DNA from: Fasciola hepatica
Lineage: Eukaryota; Platyhelminthes; Trematoda; Plagiorchiida; Fasciolidae
Reading direction: 5' to 3'
Assembly: GCA_948099385.1 (NCBI GenBank)
Contig: CANUEZ040000182.1
Location: forward strand, 20,957,501-21,021,500
DNA: 64,000 bases
Part shown: in pieces, positions 23,836 to 34,122 of the stretch
How positions within the stretch are numbered: position 1 is the first letter of the stretch
Layout: every line of letters begins with the position of its first letter
The notes under the pieces: model-generated
Told to the model about the DNA's origin: nothing
The model's input: only the letters and a program-made list of their open reading frames with translations
Database searches by the model: none
Made by a program: the position numbers and the translations under genes

Positions 23836-24260
23836 TGTAAAGTCCAGCCACCGGAACGTTCGAGCGACGCGTAGCAACCAATTTCGACACAATTCAAAAC
23901 AAAGTCGATTCCAAATAGCTACGGTACTATATACAACAAATTAATTAATTTTACAATAATCAAACCTCAGTAGTGTTCCTTCTGGGCTCTTTCGCTCCGA
24001 ATTAGACAACAAGTCAACAACTGCAGCTGGGTTACAGCAAAGGTTAGCTACAGAAGATGAGATTACCAAATACAGTCACAACGAAATTCGAGCTGAGCGA
24101 CTCTCGCTCGAGGCAACGGCAGAAGTCCGGTTTGTGACAAAGATTTAAAGAAATAAAACAAACAATCGGAATTCCAGCAAAGATAGTTCATACGAATGAT
24201 AAATATCGTTTGTAATATGGATGCTCAAGCATGGAACGGGGTTTCCTGAACTCCTTTACA
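23836..24260 (-). repeat. Pao/BEL 3' LTR
   Basis: 425 bp, with ends TGTAAAG/CTTTACA on the element strand. It matches 38287-38710 with about ten substitutions plus one single-base indel. On the minus strand it follows pol and a short G-rich tract. Confidence 0.93.
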
Positions 24261-24383
24261 TCGGCCCCCAAAATCCGACCCGGATTTTTCCCGTGCACCG
24301 CTAGGTGTGGTCGGCCTCATACATCGGCTCGCCCTACGGTTCCCCAATACCTAAAAGTTATCACCGTCAAGAGCAGCTCCCAG

Positions 24384-25669
24384 TCAGACAAGTGGATCAA
24401 CTTTCAGTGGTCCCTCCCGATTCGGCAGATCCGAAGACCAGCCTCCCACCTGAGAAGAGTTGTCCTCTGAACTTACACCACCAGTGTCCGGTTCTCCCTC
24501 AATAAGACAAATCTTTCTAATGTCACGGAGCACTAATCCTTCATTAGTTCGCACTGTTGCCGTTCGCACTAAACCATCGTCCTAAACTGAGATGCTTTTG
24601 GTGACTCCTATCGGCCACCGGCCACGCGGCAAGGCCTCCGAAACTAGTAGCACTACATCACCCGACCTTAAGTTGCTTTCTCGAGTTATCCACTTCTGCC
24701 GCTGTTGTAATAGGGGAAGATATTCCCTGATCCATCTCTTCCAAAACACAGATGTAAGGTAGTTTGCCTGCCTCCACTGACGAACCAGTCTATCGCGCAA
24801 CGAATCCGTTGAAATATCTCGTGGGTTCGCCCTCGGGATAAGTAGGTCATTGGGCGTGAGTACTGGCAGATCACGACAGTCCGAGGTCAAAGGCACTAGC
24901 GGTCGTCCGTTTTCTATCCGCTCACTTTCCGTAATGAATGTCAACAATATTTCGTCAGTCATCGGCTGCTCGTCACAAATTGAAAGAGGTACTCTTCTAA
25001 CCGAGCGCACCATGATCTCCCATATACCACCACCGTGACTAGCATGTGGGGGATTGAAATGCCACTGCACCCCCCGTTGCAACAATTTATCAGCAATCTT
25101 ATCACTAGACCAGTTTCTCATTAGGTTCTTCAATTCCCTTCGAGCCCCAACAAAGTTTGTACCGTTATCACTAAAATCTCGGACGGTGCCCCTTTCCTCG
25201 ACATGAAAAGCAGCAATGTCATAACGAATGAATCCGTGCTTGGAGAATAAGAAACTTCAATATATACTGCAGGCATCTGTAGGCAGGTGAAGATGCATCC
25301 ATATCGTTTCTCCATGCTGGGCCCATGTTTAACCGCAAATGGGCCGAAATAATCTATTCCGACGTATTTGAACGGAAACCAACCTTGTTGGACCCTAATG
25401 GCTGGTAGAGGAGCCATCATCTGCTTGCCTACGACCGCCAAATGCTTCCGGCATTTCCAACATCCTCCAAGTACTCGCTTGACGGCAGCTCCCCCCTGTA
25501 CAATCCAAAATTTTTTGCGAAGTTCAGCGAGTAACTGAGAAGGTTCTGCGTGTCCTTCCATCGCGTGATACCATCGGATTATCGAGTCTGTAATCGGGTG
25601 AGTCTTGGGTAGTATCACCGGATGTTTCACACCCTGAAGCTGACTGGAGTAGTTTAGTTCCGGGCTGCG
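24384..25669 (-). pseudogene. Pao/BEL integrase (C-terminal pol, broken)
   Basis: Reading leftwards from 25669, the zinc-binding part of integrase (HAMEGH ... CWKC, about 25560-25450) is followed by the catalytic core: YVGIDYFGPF (first Asp), SDNGTNF near 25170 (second Asp) and GGGIWE near 25030 (Glu). Next come FWKRWIREYLPLLQQR and GDVVLL, the DUF5641-like C-terminal region of Pao/BEL pol. A frameshift lies between the first and second catalytic blocks (near 25190-25140), and an in-frame TAG is at 24582-24584 before the natural-looking TGA at 24384-24386. Integrase inserts the element's cDNA into host DNA. The upstream half of the zinc domain is separated by the nested LINE. Confidence 0.88.
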
Positions 25670-26196
25670 TTACACCGCGTAGATTTCTCGCTGTTATCGG
25701 TATAGTTTTTATTAAGCTATCTAGGATAATACCTAAAACTATAGCTCTAAGGCCTGTTGTCCGACCCAGAAAAAACCAAGTAATTTTTTCTGAATACTAT
25801 TCCCTGGGACCACCCGGTGGTATAATATACATACAAAAGTGATCGTAGGGTAGGAGCTAAGCGAAATATCAGTCTCAGTCAAACAACACTAGCAGACTCC
25901 AAGATACCACTCAGGGAATCACCTTTGTAAAGAGACTAAAGCCGTCTTGACTCGCGTAATACATCCGGAAACTTTCAAACAGCAACATCCGCAGAAACTG
26001 CTTGCAGTTTTTAGCTGAACAGCTGATACATAATTAGTTCCGCCGATACTGACCTCCTGTGGCGAGCACTCTCCCCTAAAGCTTACTTATATTGGCAATA
26101 TTCTGCACTTAATCCCCTGCTTCCGTATAGCTCTCTAACCCCCGCATATTGCCACATCTTGCCCGATTGGCCATCCATATCTTTAACACCTCAGAT

Positions 26197-27786
26197 ATGC
26201 CTACATCTCCCAGCCGACCCAAAACCACTGTCAGCACTCGCCGTCGCAAGACCACTAAATTCCAAAACTCATCGGATAACTGCTCAGTCTCTCTGGTAGA
26301 TATACTTGGAAATGCCAACAGACAAACTACGGAAATGAGCAAAACTCTGAGCAGTTATTCCTCCCGACTTGACTCCGCTGATCTGATTATTGGCCAACTG
26401 ATGCCTATAGCGTTCTTTCTTGATCCAACCGCACACCATACCCCAACCAATCTACTACTGGCCACGAAGTTTGTAAACACAACTGCCTCGGAAATTTTCA
26501 GACAGATAAAAAGGGCAAACAACGCGACTGTGTTTAACATTCCAGACCGAATACCCCTCTCAGCTGCTAAAAATGTGATATTAAGCGCTTGCAACCTTGG
26601 CTCACAACCGTGCCACTGTGTTAGACTCCGCAAATTTTCCCTGCGTACCACCTGTCCACTGCTTTTCCAGTTTACAAATGAAATTGTCGCCAAGATCTTT
26701 ATCAGCCGGCAATCGTTAGTCGTAGCCAAAACCGGCTTCAAGTGCGCCAAGATACTTCCGGACAAGACCCCACTCCAAAGGGAGGTGCACAAGAGTCACG
26801 CCCAGAAAAGTCACTCCGGTGATAGTGCAACTAACAATTCACCCCTAAACTCCGGTGCACCTATCACTGGCCATCACCCGATGCTGCCATCCATTGCAGA
26901 TCACAATGCAACCGTAGATTTAGACAGTACGCCAATTTCCTCACCCAATGAGCCACCTGGCAAACGCCCCAATATTCAGAATAGCCCAAGCAAATCTATA
27001 GACTGGAACAAGCTCCCCAGCATCCACGAAACTGATGAAGGTTCTTCTGACTCATCCACCCGCGAGCTCATGTTCTCCACAAGTCTAGACGACCCCTTTC
27101 CTTCTACTAGCTCCATGTCGTGTTATGCAACCGTACCTAAAAATCACCGCACCATCAACCTACCTCCTTCTTCACACATGCATCCTGTTACCTCTGGCAT
27201 TTTTGATAACCCAACCAGGCCCCTAAGCTCACGCGCTGCACTCACCCATTCGCCACCAGAATGTATCTGGTTACCACCTAGGCCACCACCGCTGGTTAAC
27301 CCGTCAGCGCAGACTGACCCTCGTCGCCAAATGAACAAGACCCATCAACATAATGCACACGCAAACCATAAGAAAAATGCTCAGTCGAGCGAAATTTTAC
27401 CAGCCTCTTGTGTGGCTGTGAATCCTACTTTTCCATCTCGGCTAACTACCTTATCATTTCCACCCTACTTTTACCCACCTTTTCCCGCCTTAATCACCGC
27501 TCCATTACATTACTATCCGTCACACCAACTGCTCTATACCTCTACTGCTACCCAGTCACTCCCTGGGAACCATCTCCGTGCCTCACCTAGCTTCCCACTC
27601 CCACAAGACCCATCCACATCTCTTAGCCTAGCACTGCCATCCATCCGTGGTTGCTTTTTTCCTGCCGGCCCCCTCCGGGAATATTCCTCGCATTCAAACT
27701 ACTCTCCTAAACAGCACCTCCCCATCCCCCTTTCCTTACACTATCCCCCACCAGGTTACAACTCATCAAATCCGTGGAACAACTGA
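26197..27786 (+). CDS. LINE ORF1 protein (intact frame)
   Basis: The first ATG (26197) gives 529 residues ending in TGA at 27784-27786. The open frame extends upstream to 26149 without an ATG. The N-terminus is basic (RPKTTVSTRRRKTTK). A helical segment (SSYSSRLDSADLIIGQL) precedes an RRM-like region at roughly residues 108-190 (NATVFNIPDRIPLSAAKN ... KIFISRQSLVVAKTG). The remaining half is proline-, serine- and histidine-rich and probably disordered. ORF1 proteins of this LINE type bind and package element RNA. ORF2 follows on the same strand. The same RRM-like motif recurs at 3.4 kb and on the minus strand at 10.7 kb. Confidence 0.75.
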   Translation: MPTSPSRPKTTVSTRRRKTTKFQNSSDNCSVSLVDILGNANRQTTEMSKTLSSYSSRLDSADLIIGQLMPIAFFLDPTAHHTPTNLLLATKFVNTTASEIFRQIKRANNATVFNIPDRIPLSAAKNVILSACNLGSQPCHCVRLRKFSLRTTCPLLFQFTNEIVAKIFISRQSLVVAKTGFKCAKILPDKTPLQREVHKSHAQKSHSGDSATNNSPLNSGAPITGHHPMLPSIADHNATVDLDSTPISSPNEPPGKRPNIQNSPSKSIDWNKLPSIHETDEGSSDSSTRELMFSTSLDDPFPSTSSMSCYATVPKNHRTINLPPSSHMHPVTSGIFDNPTRPLSSRAALTHSPPECIWLPPRPPPLVNPSAQTDPRRQMNKTHQHNAHANHKKNAQSSEILPASCVAVNPTFPSRLTTLSFPPYFYPPFPALITAPLHYYPSHQLLYTSTATQSLPGNHLRASPSFPLPQDPSTSLSLALPSIRGCFFPAGPLREYSSHSNYSPKQHLPIPLSLHYPPPGYNSSNPWNN

Positions 27787-27829
27787 GTTCCTCCCTCCAT
27801 CCTTGCCCTATTCTCCACTTGAATTACCA

Positions 27830-30707
27830 CCTTCATCACCACTACCGAAAACCCACCACATCCACCACCATCGAGGCCTGCATCGTCTCTTTCCGTCATA
27901 CCCGTAAATGCCCGTTCATTACCGAACAAAACTAAAGCCATCCGTAGCATCGCTCAGCCCTCCAACTTTGATATTATCATTGTAACTGAAACTTGGCTAA
28001 CGGATTCCGTCCCGTCAGATCGAGTCTTTCTAGTTGGCTACCAGATGTTCCGAAGGAATAGGCCTCGTCGTGGGGGAGGCTGTCTAATTTATGTCAAAAA
28101 CACTCTGCAGGCCATTCCACTCTCACACACAACTCTCGACGCCGTTTAGGATTCTCTGTGGTTAACGATTCCCTTACCTAACTCCTATCTTCATACTGGT
28201 TGCATCTATCGGCCACCTGATTCCAACGCTATGGACCTCACCAGGATTATTGACGCATTCAACTACCTTCCATCGCTGCCCTGTTCCTCCAAGCTCATCG
28301 CGGGGGACTTCAATGCACCGATCATCTGTTGGAATACTCTATCTGCCTTAAACAACTTATTAGATTTCATGTCATGCATCAGCGTAGGGCGCTGGATCCA
28401 ACATGTAACAGTCCCAAATAGAGGTAACAACATCCTTGATTTGTTGTTCACGATTTGTTTATCTGATGTTTCAGCCAGTACGCTCGACCTCTTTCCAGGA
28501 AGTGACCACAGAATGGTGTCCCACATCTTCGCGGTTCCGCAAGCTTTCGATAAATCCCACCCACCCAATCGTTTCTCTTCAGCAGTCAACGGGGACAATC
28601 TTATCTGCACGCTTCGTTCGTTAGACTGGGACGACTTCTTCCTGCAAAGCGACCCCCAGCTGGCTGCTGATTTACTATATTCTAACCTTTCATACTTGCT
28701 GTCCAAAATTACTACAGCTCGTATCATATCAAACCGAGTCCGTAGTTCAGTCCTGAGCCGAATGCAAAACAAATATCTGAAGATCCAGAAGGTGTATCAC
28801 AACAGTAGTGACTTATCGTCATTCTTGCAGCTCCAACGTCTCTCGTTAGCAATCAGAATTAAGTCTGACGATATGCTCAGAAAACAAGAAGTATCGGCAT
28901 TGCAATGCCACGATACTTCCTCAAAGTTGTCACGCCTAATAAAGAACAGAAATCAGAGCAAACCGGCAGGTATCCCCTCTCTCATTTTGGAAAATAACGA
29001 TCACATTACCTCACCTGTAGCGATAGCCCAGGCTCTTAAGTCCTACTTTGCTGCATCCATGACTACGGACCCCCTTTGTTTACCTCCATACATAGACTCT
29101 TCCACCGAGCACTTACTGTCTGATTTAGAATTTACTCTAAAAAGGGTAACCAACCAGCTTACCCGTGTCCGGAAGTCCTCACACCTTGGTCATGATGGTG
29201 TTCCACCGACACTTCTACGTCTTGGAGGAACTGATATCGCAGCCCTACCATTGAAGGTCTACAATCTATCCATCAAGTTTGGAATATTTCCTTCACAATG
29301 GAAAACTGCGGTCATCATCCCAATCCATAAGAAAGGAGCAATACATGACCCCTCCAATTACCGCCCTATCAACCACACTCCAATTGCTTCTAGGTTGATA
29401 GAACGCATCGTCAAACAGCGAATGTCCGACTTCCTACTGTCCCATAACATCATCCATAGTGGGCAGTATGGCTTCTTAAAGTCACGTTCATGCATCATTT
29501 GCCAATACGACCTTTTTTAACCTCATAACGGCGGCCGCCGACAACAGTAAATCCATCATCATTATATACCTTGACATGACAAAAGCGTTCGACCGCGTCC
29601 CTCACGCTTTATTACTAACCAAACTCAAAGCTCACGGCTTTTCCGGCTCGCTTTTAACGTGGTTAACATCATAACTACTGAATCGCTCACAAGTGGTTTC
29701 CATTGATGGGTGTTTCTCACAGCCTGCTCCAGTCACTAGTGGAGTTATACAAGGCAGTGTACTTGGTCCCTTACTTTTTCTCATCTACATAAATGATATA
29801 TTTCCCATCTTGCACCATGGCACCCCATTCCTTTTCGCTGATGACGTTAAGATTATCTATGAGTTCCCTCGTCAGAACCTCAACATTATGCTAGATGAAA
29901 TTTCTAGTGACCTAAAGCGACTCGGGGATTGGTGCAATTCATGAAGTATGGACGTCTCGACCTCCAAGAGCTGCTACACAACATTCAGATGTCAAGTGGC
30001 CCCCGGAACCCTGCTTATTCACGACCTACCTATCTCGTACAGCCCTTTAGTTCGAGACCTTGGTCTTCATTATTCTTGCAGCTTTAGGTTTTCTGAGTAT
30101 GTTCCGCTCCAGGTTGCAAAGGCGAGAAGAACCATTGGTCTCATCTCCAGAACTTTTCGGCTGAATGATTGCAAACTGCTCACTTACAAGTCTCACGCCA
30201 GGCCTCTCCTTGAATACTGTCCTATTATCTTCACCAACATGACGAAATCCGACCGCATTTCTCTGAAGTCCGTGCAACGTCAGTTCATCAAACGATTAGT
30301 GGGATTTTCCTCCAGTTTGTGTTACAAGGATCGATACATCCTGCTCAGTCTTGACCCTCTATGGCTGCGTCGAATGAAGCTCGATTTATGCTTCCTGTTT
30401 AAGCTGTACCACCGTACGGCCTTTTCGTGTACTGAACCCATTCGTCTCACTCCCTCCACGAATTATGCCCTACGCCATCGTTCATTGCAGTTCGCTATTC
30501 CTAGATCAAAATTAGCGTTAAGATCTAAGTTCTTCCTTATAAAATACTCAGTTATGGAATAAACTCTCGCTAAACATCCGCGCCAGTCTCTCAATTTCCC
30601 AGTTCAGAGGCTCGCTGAATCACTTCTTGACTGTTCCCAATGTTATCCTTCTTACCGGCCAGACCGTCGTCAAAGAGGCGGCCTACGAAAACGGGTTTGA
30701 TTACTAG
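27830..30707 (+). pseudogene. LINE ORF2: endonuclease and reverse transcriptase (broken)
   Basis: An apurinic-type endonuclease comes first: VNARSLPNK (27904), VTETWL, RRGGGCLIYVK, IYRPP, AGDFNAP (28302-28322) and SDHRMV near 28500. Reverse transcriptase follows: WKTAVIIPIHKKGA, LDMTKAFDRVPH near 29580, GSVLGPLLFLIYINDIF and FADDVKII near 29840. The CR1-type C-terminus DPLWLRRMKLDLCF ends at TAG 30705-30707. Damage: TAG 28147-28149, a frameshift in a T run near 29515, TAA near 29670, TGA 29942-29944 and a one-base frameshift near 30551. The protein would nick DNA and prime reverse transcription at the target. It resembles flatworm CR1-like LINEs. Confidence 0.88.
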
Positions 30708-31985
30708 GATTATTGCACCGGAACTTTCATTTCTCGCCCGATGACAAACGCCAGTGCAACTATTTCTTCTTACGTTATATTGCACACAATCTATACTACT
30801 GTAGCCACAGTTTGCTGACTTTTGTAACTATACCCAGTTTAATGCTTGCCGGTTCTCCTAATTTTAGACAATGTTCGTGTTATATTGACAACCAAAGTTC
30901 CTTAGCCTTAGATGTCTCTGCAGCAAATAGGTATGTGGCTTTGGATCTTAGGACACTGAGTTCCGCCGTCTACCACCTTACCTGATCCTTTACACCTTTC
31001 CCGGTCATTTTGGCTGCCACTACCAGCCCGGGTTTTATGTCCGGCCTCATTTCGCCTTTCTTAATCATCTCATTTCAGAATCTCTTATTCCAGAAGCATA
31101 CCTGCTAGTACCTACTTGGTGGCCTGTCATCTCGTCTCATCTCTGTATCTACCATCCACCAACCACTACCATATTCCCTCTTATACATCACACTATTTCC
31201 CACCAGCTAAGCTAGACTCATCTACACCAGCTAGCCGGGAATGGTCTCTGATGGTCTTAGGCATGGTCTGGCGCTGTATGAGACTGATACACGTATGCCA
31301 GCTTGTGCTTTACAACGTTCGTTGTCCTACTCCGTGTGTTTGCATAGTCCCACTCTGCATTTTCCCAACCCATGCTAGCGAAACCCCTGATGTCAGCGGC
31401 ACCCATACCATAGCGTCGTCCGAACGTGGGGAAAACAGACCACCCCCAGCAGTTGCGAAAAAAAGTCAATTACGCATAAAATTACGATCGGGCGGAGGGG
31501 CTATGGAAAGTTCCTATATGGGTTCAACCACCCCTCCGTTAGGAAACAAAAAAACAACAGCGGAAAAGAACAGTGGAAACACAAAAGTCCCCGTGGGATC
31601 GATTCGATCTCCAAATACCACTGACATCGGGCTGTGAAGGAATTGGGCAACCTTCATCCATGGGTATGTCTCCCATCAGCTCAGACCTGATCCTGCGAAA
31701 GGGGAAACCCCACATCGCCCTTGTTCGCTCGACAAGCTTTTGGTTTTCACGCACGAGACTGACTGGGGTGACAGTGCACTGGACTCTCCACATACGTTTA
31801 CCCACCCCGCGCTCTAAGTTTCAACCACCCCATACCCTCCCTAAGCGCACCCAGCATGCATGTTGACGTCAAATACAATTGCTACCATAGCCCTGACTTT
31901 CAACCCACTGACCTGGACAGCGTGTAGACGTACCTGACGAATAACGACAGCCACGGTGAAGCCCGGAAAAGGAGAAATAGAGAAA
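30708..31985. other. LINE 3' UTR, proximal part; no gene seen
   Basis: Pyrimidine-rich to about 31250, then mixed. Open frames (31116-31637, 31573-31866) show no domain. It is assigned to the LINE's 3' UTR only by position between ORF2 and the tail. Confidence 0.4.
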
Positions 31986-33300
31986 AAAACATAATAATAT
32001 TAATAATGGTTTATTTCGGGGACGCCCGAAGCCTGCTCGATTGCATGATCATATGATACAAGTGAGGTCACAAGGAAGTTCCTTTGATATTCATTTGGGT
32101 AAATGCAGCCTAAAAGTGTACAGGTTTTAGTGGTCGCACTAATGATTGCCCGGCAAGTTTGAGTTTGAAGGTCGGGTGGACGTTTATTTGCGAAAGGAGT
32201 GAAATGGGCTCCGCCGTCGAGATACGTGATGAAGTAAAAATGCGTAGTATTTTTGATAGCGTCGATGTAAAGTCACAGGGGTGAGTAAACTGACAAAGAA
32301 AACTTTTGAAAAAGCACCAACGAAAAATTGGAGAATTTTGGGTGATAAAAGACATGCACTTGAACCAGTAGCCCAGATGACCCGGAAAATGGCAGAAATA
32401 TAATACCGAAGGATTTGTGGTGTCCTTCGAGGAGGGGGAATGCGTGAATGAAACAGTCCGATTAACCACGGAATTAGTATTTACTATTCATCAAGAGGTT
32501 GTGGAGGACGCCTTCATAAGGAGGTGGATGTAGACGCCCGAGCCTGGAAATTTCACTGGAGCAGAGTGACGAAAGTTGACAGGTGAGTGAAACACGATTC
32601 GAATAAAGGGTTCGTTTCAGGTTAATTGGTGAACACAATTTGACATGGAAACCGGTCACTTTTTCCATCCATACCCCCCCCCCATCTTCCGTCATCTTTC
32701 TCAGAAAGCGGCCTTCTCGTTGTCCAAGCATCCAAGCCACCGACCGTTCATTTAAACCCAACCAGTTCCTTATTAACTGTCGCCATTTATTATCATAAAT
32801 CACAGCTGGAACCACGTCCAGACTGCTAACATCATTTATTTCAGGTTTGTCGTCGTCCACTCTCTCGGGCTCCACTTTCGGTGACCAAGGTCCGCACCTC
32901 GACCCGTACTGACAGAGACCTAATTGGAATCTTTTATACCAAATGGAATTGCAATCGAGCCACACGACCTAAAACACTCCCAACTGCTTACCAGTAGATT
33001 GACAGGAGTCTTCTGACGTAACACCTCTGCTACTGATGTCACCGCTGGAGTCTTCACAAATAACAGTTCACAAGCTACCTTCTACTGATTGACTGACACG
33101 TCCCTTACCCCGCCTGATGATCTATACCCACGGGATGCTGCACATCACACTGGTCTCATATGAAACAACCCAATGACAGAGCCAGAATACGCAACACAGG
33201 AATTTTTTACTCATTAAATTTCGATACGCCACCCGAAAGCAAGTCCACTTATCCCCCTCCCCATCCGTGGTTCCAAATGATGACGCCGAATATCACTGGA
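31986..33300 (-). repeat. Minus-strand insertion in LINE 3' UTR (family B-like terminus)
   Basis: The left end is (AAT)n (about 31990-32008) followed by GGTTTATTTCGGGGACGCCC. This is close to the family B copy 2 terminus at 16325-16345 (GGTTCATTTCGGAGAGGCCC). The body differs from family B beyond the first ~60 nt and contains two unrecognised minus-strand frames (32469-32110, 32965-32474). The right limit is approximate: LINE family A 3' UTR homology resumes near 33390. Confidence 0.5.
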
Positions 33301-33389
33301 AATCAATAAGTCAATATATTTTTGTCAGCGTAACAGAACAATAGGGCGCTAGCCTACGCGGAGGTTTTTCGCTCAGTTTTCTCTTGCAA

Positions 33390-34069
33390 GATTTCACTTT
33401 TCTTTCGATCGTTATCCGGCTTGAAATTGGTTCTTCACTAATTCAAGGCCTTCAAGTTGCGTTCCCTTTTTTCTGAGTGATAAGTGTTGTTGATCCTGAA
33501 CCTAAACTCACCTTTTATATGAATTGCTGCTTCCTCCACGTTCATCAACATTTTCTAGTCCATTTCCACACACTTTGTTCACATCTCCCCATTTCATGAT
33601 GCACTTCGTTCATTGAGACCGGGAATATCCGTCATTCCGGGCCATCGTCGTCTTCATAGAGAGCCGTTCTCTTCATATTCATCAAAGTTCACGTGTACTC
33701 TCATTCATTTCTTTCATCTCTTCATGCTCATAACTTATTCCGTTCATGGAACCCCAGTAGGCCTCCGTTATCCATAGTTTGCAATATTTTGGTTTATAAT
33801 GCATCCTTAGCGCCATGTTTTCACGACATATTTTGCATTCCCACGGGCCACCACCTATCGACCCGGATTCGAAACCAAACCGTATTTGCCGCGCGGACCA
33901 ATATAATTTCGGTTGAATAAAACTAGCTCTAGCTGTGCTGCTTTGCCTCTGACGATTTTGACTAGCTTTCTTGAAATTCTCGTAAGGTTCATTGTTTTGA
34001 GTAACGTTGTACGCCATGATCCTGCGCTTGCGCGTGCGTCTCGACCATGGTCGAGAAATATACCATTAA

Positions 34070-34122
<53 letters not shown>
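33390..34122 (+). repeat. LINE family A distal 3' UTR and (ATT)n tail
   Basis: It aligns along its length with the reverse complement of 16811-17500. The terminal motif CTCGACCATGGTCGAGAAATA is itself near-palindromic (CTCGACCATGGTCGAG) and could form a hairpin recognised by the element's RT. A tRNA B-box-like GGATTCGAAACC (33865-33876, antisense to the LINE) is conserved in the other copy. Confidence 0.75.

Larger units (their letters stand above)
25671..34122 (+). mobile_element. CR1/Jockey-type LINE (family A) inserted in Pao/BEL pol
   Basis: The junctions are exact on protein grounds. The Pao/BEL frame stops after VGGRL (minus strand, 34138-34121) and resumes with RSPELNYSSQ at 25669. 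Between them lies a plus-strand LINE with ~0.5 kb 5' UTR, ORF1, ORF2 (endonuclease plus RT), a long pyrimidine-rich 3' UTR and an (ATT)n tail at about 34068-34122. Target duplication is at most one base. The last ~730 nt of 3' UTR match 16811-17609. A further minus-strand insertion sits in its 3' UTR near 32.0 kb. ORF2 has three stops and two frameshifts. Confidence 0.88.

Noticed and set aside
26149..26196. Upstream extension of LINE ORF1
   Set aside because: It would start at TTG; the first ATG is at 26197 and the extra residues show no motif.
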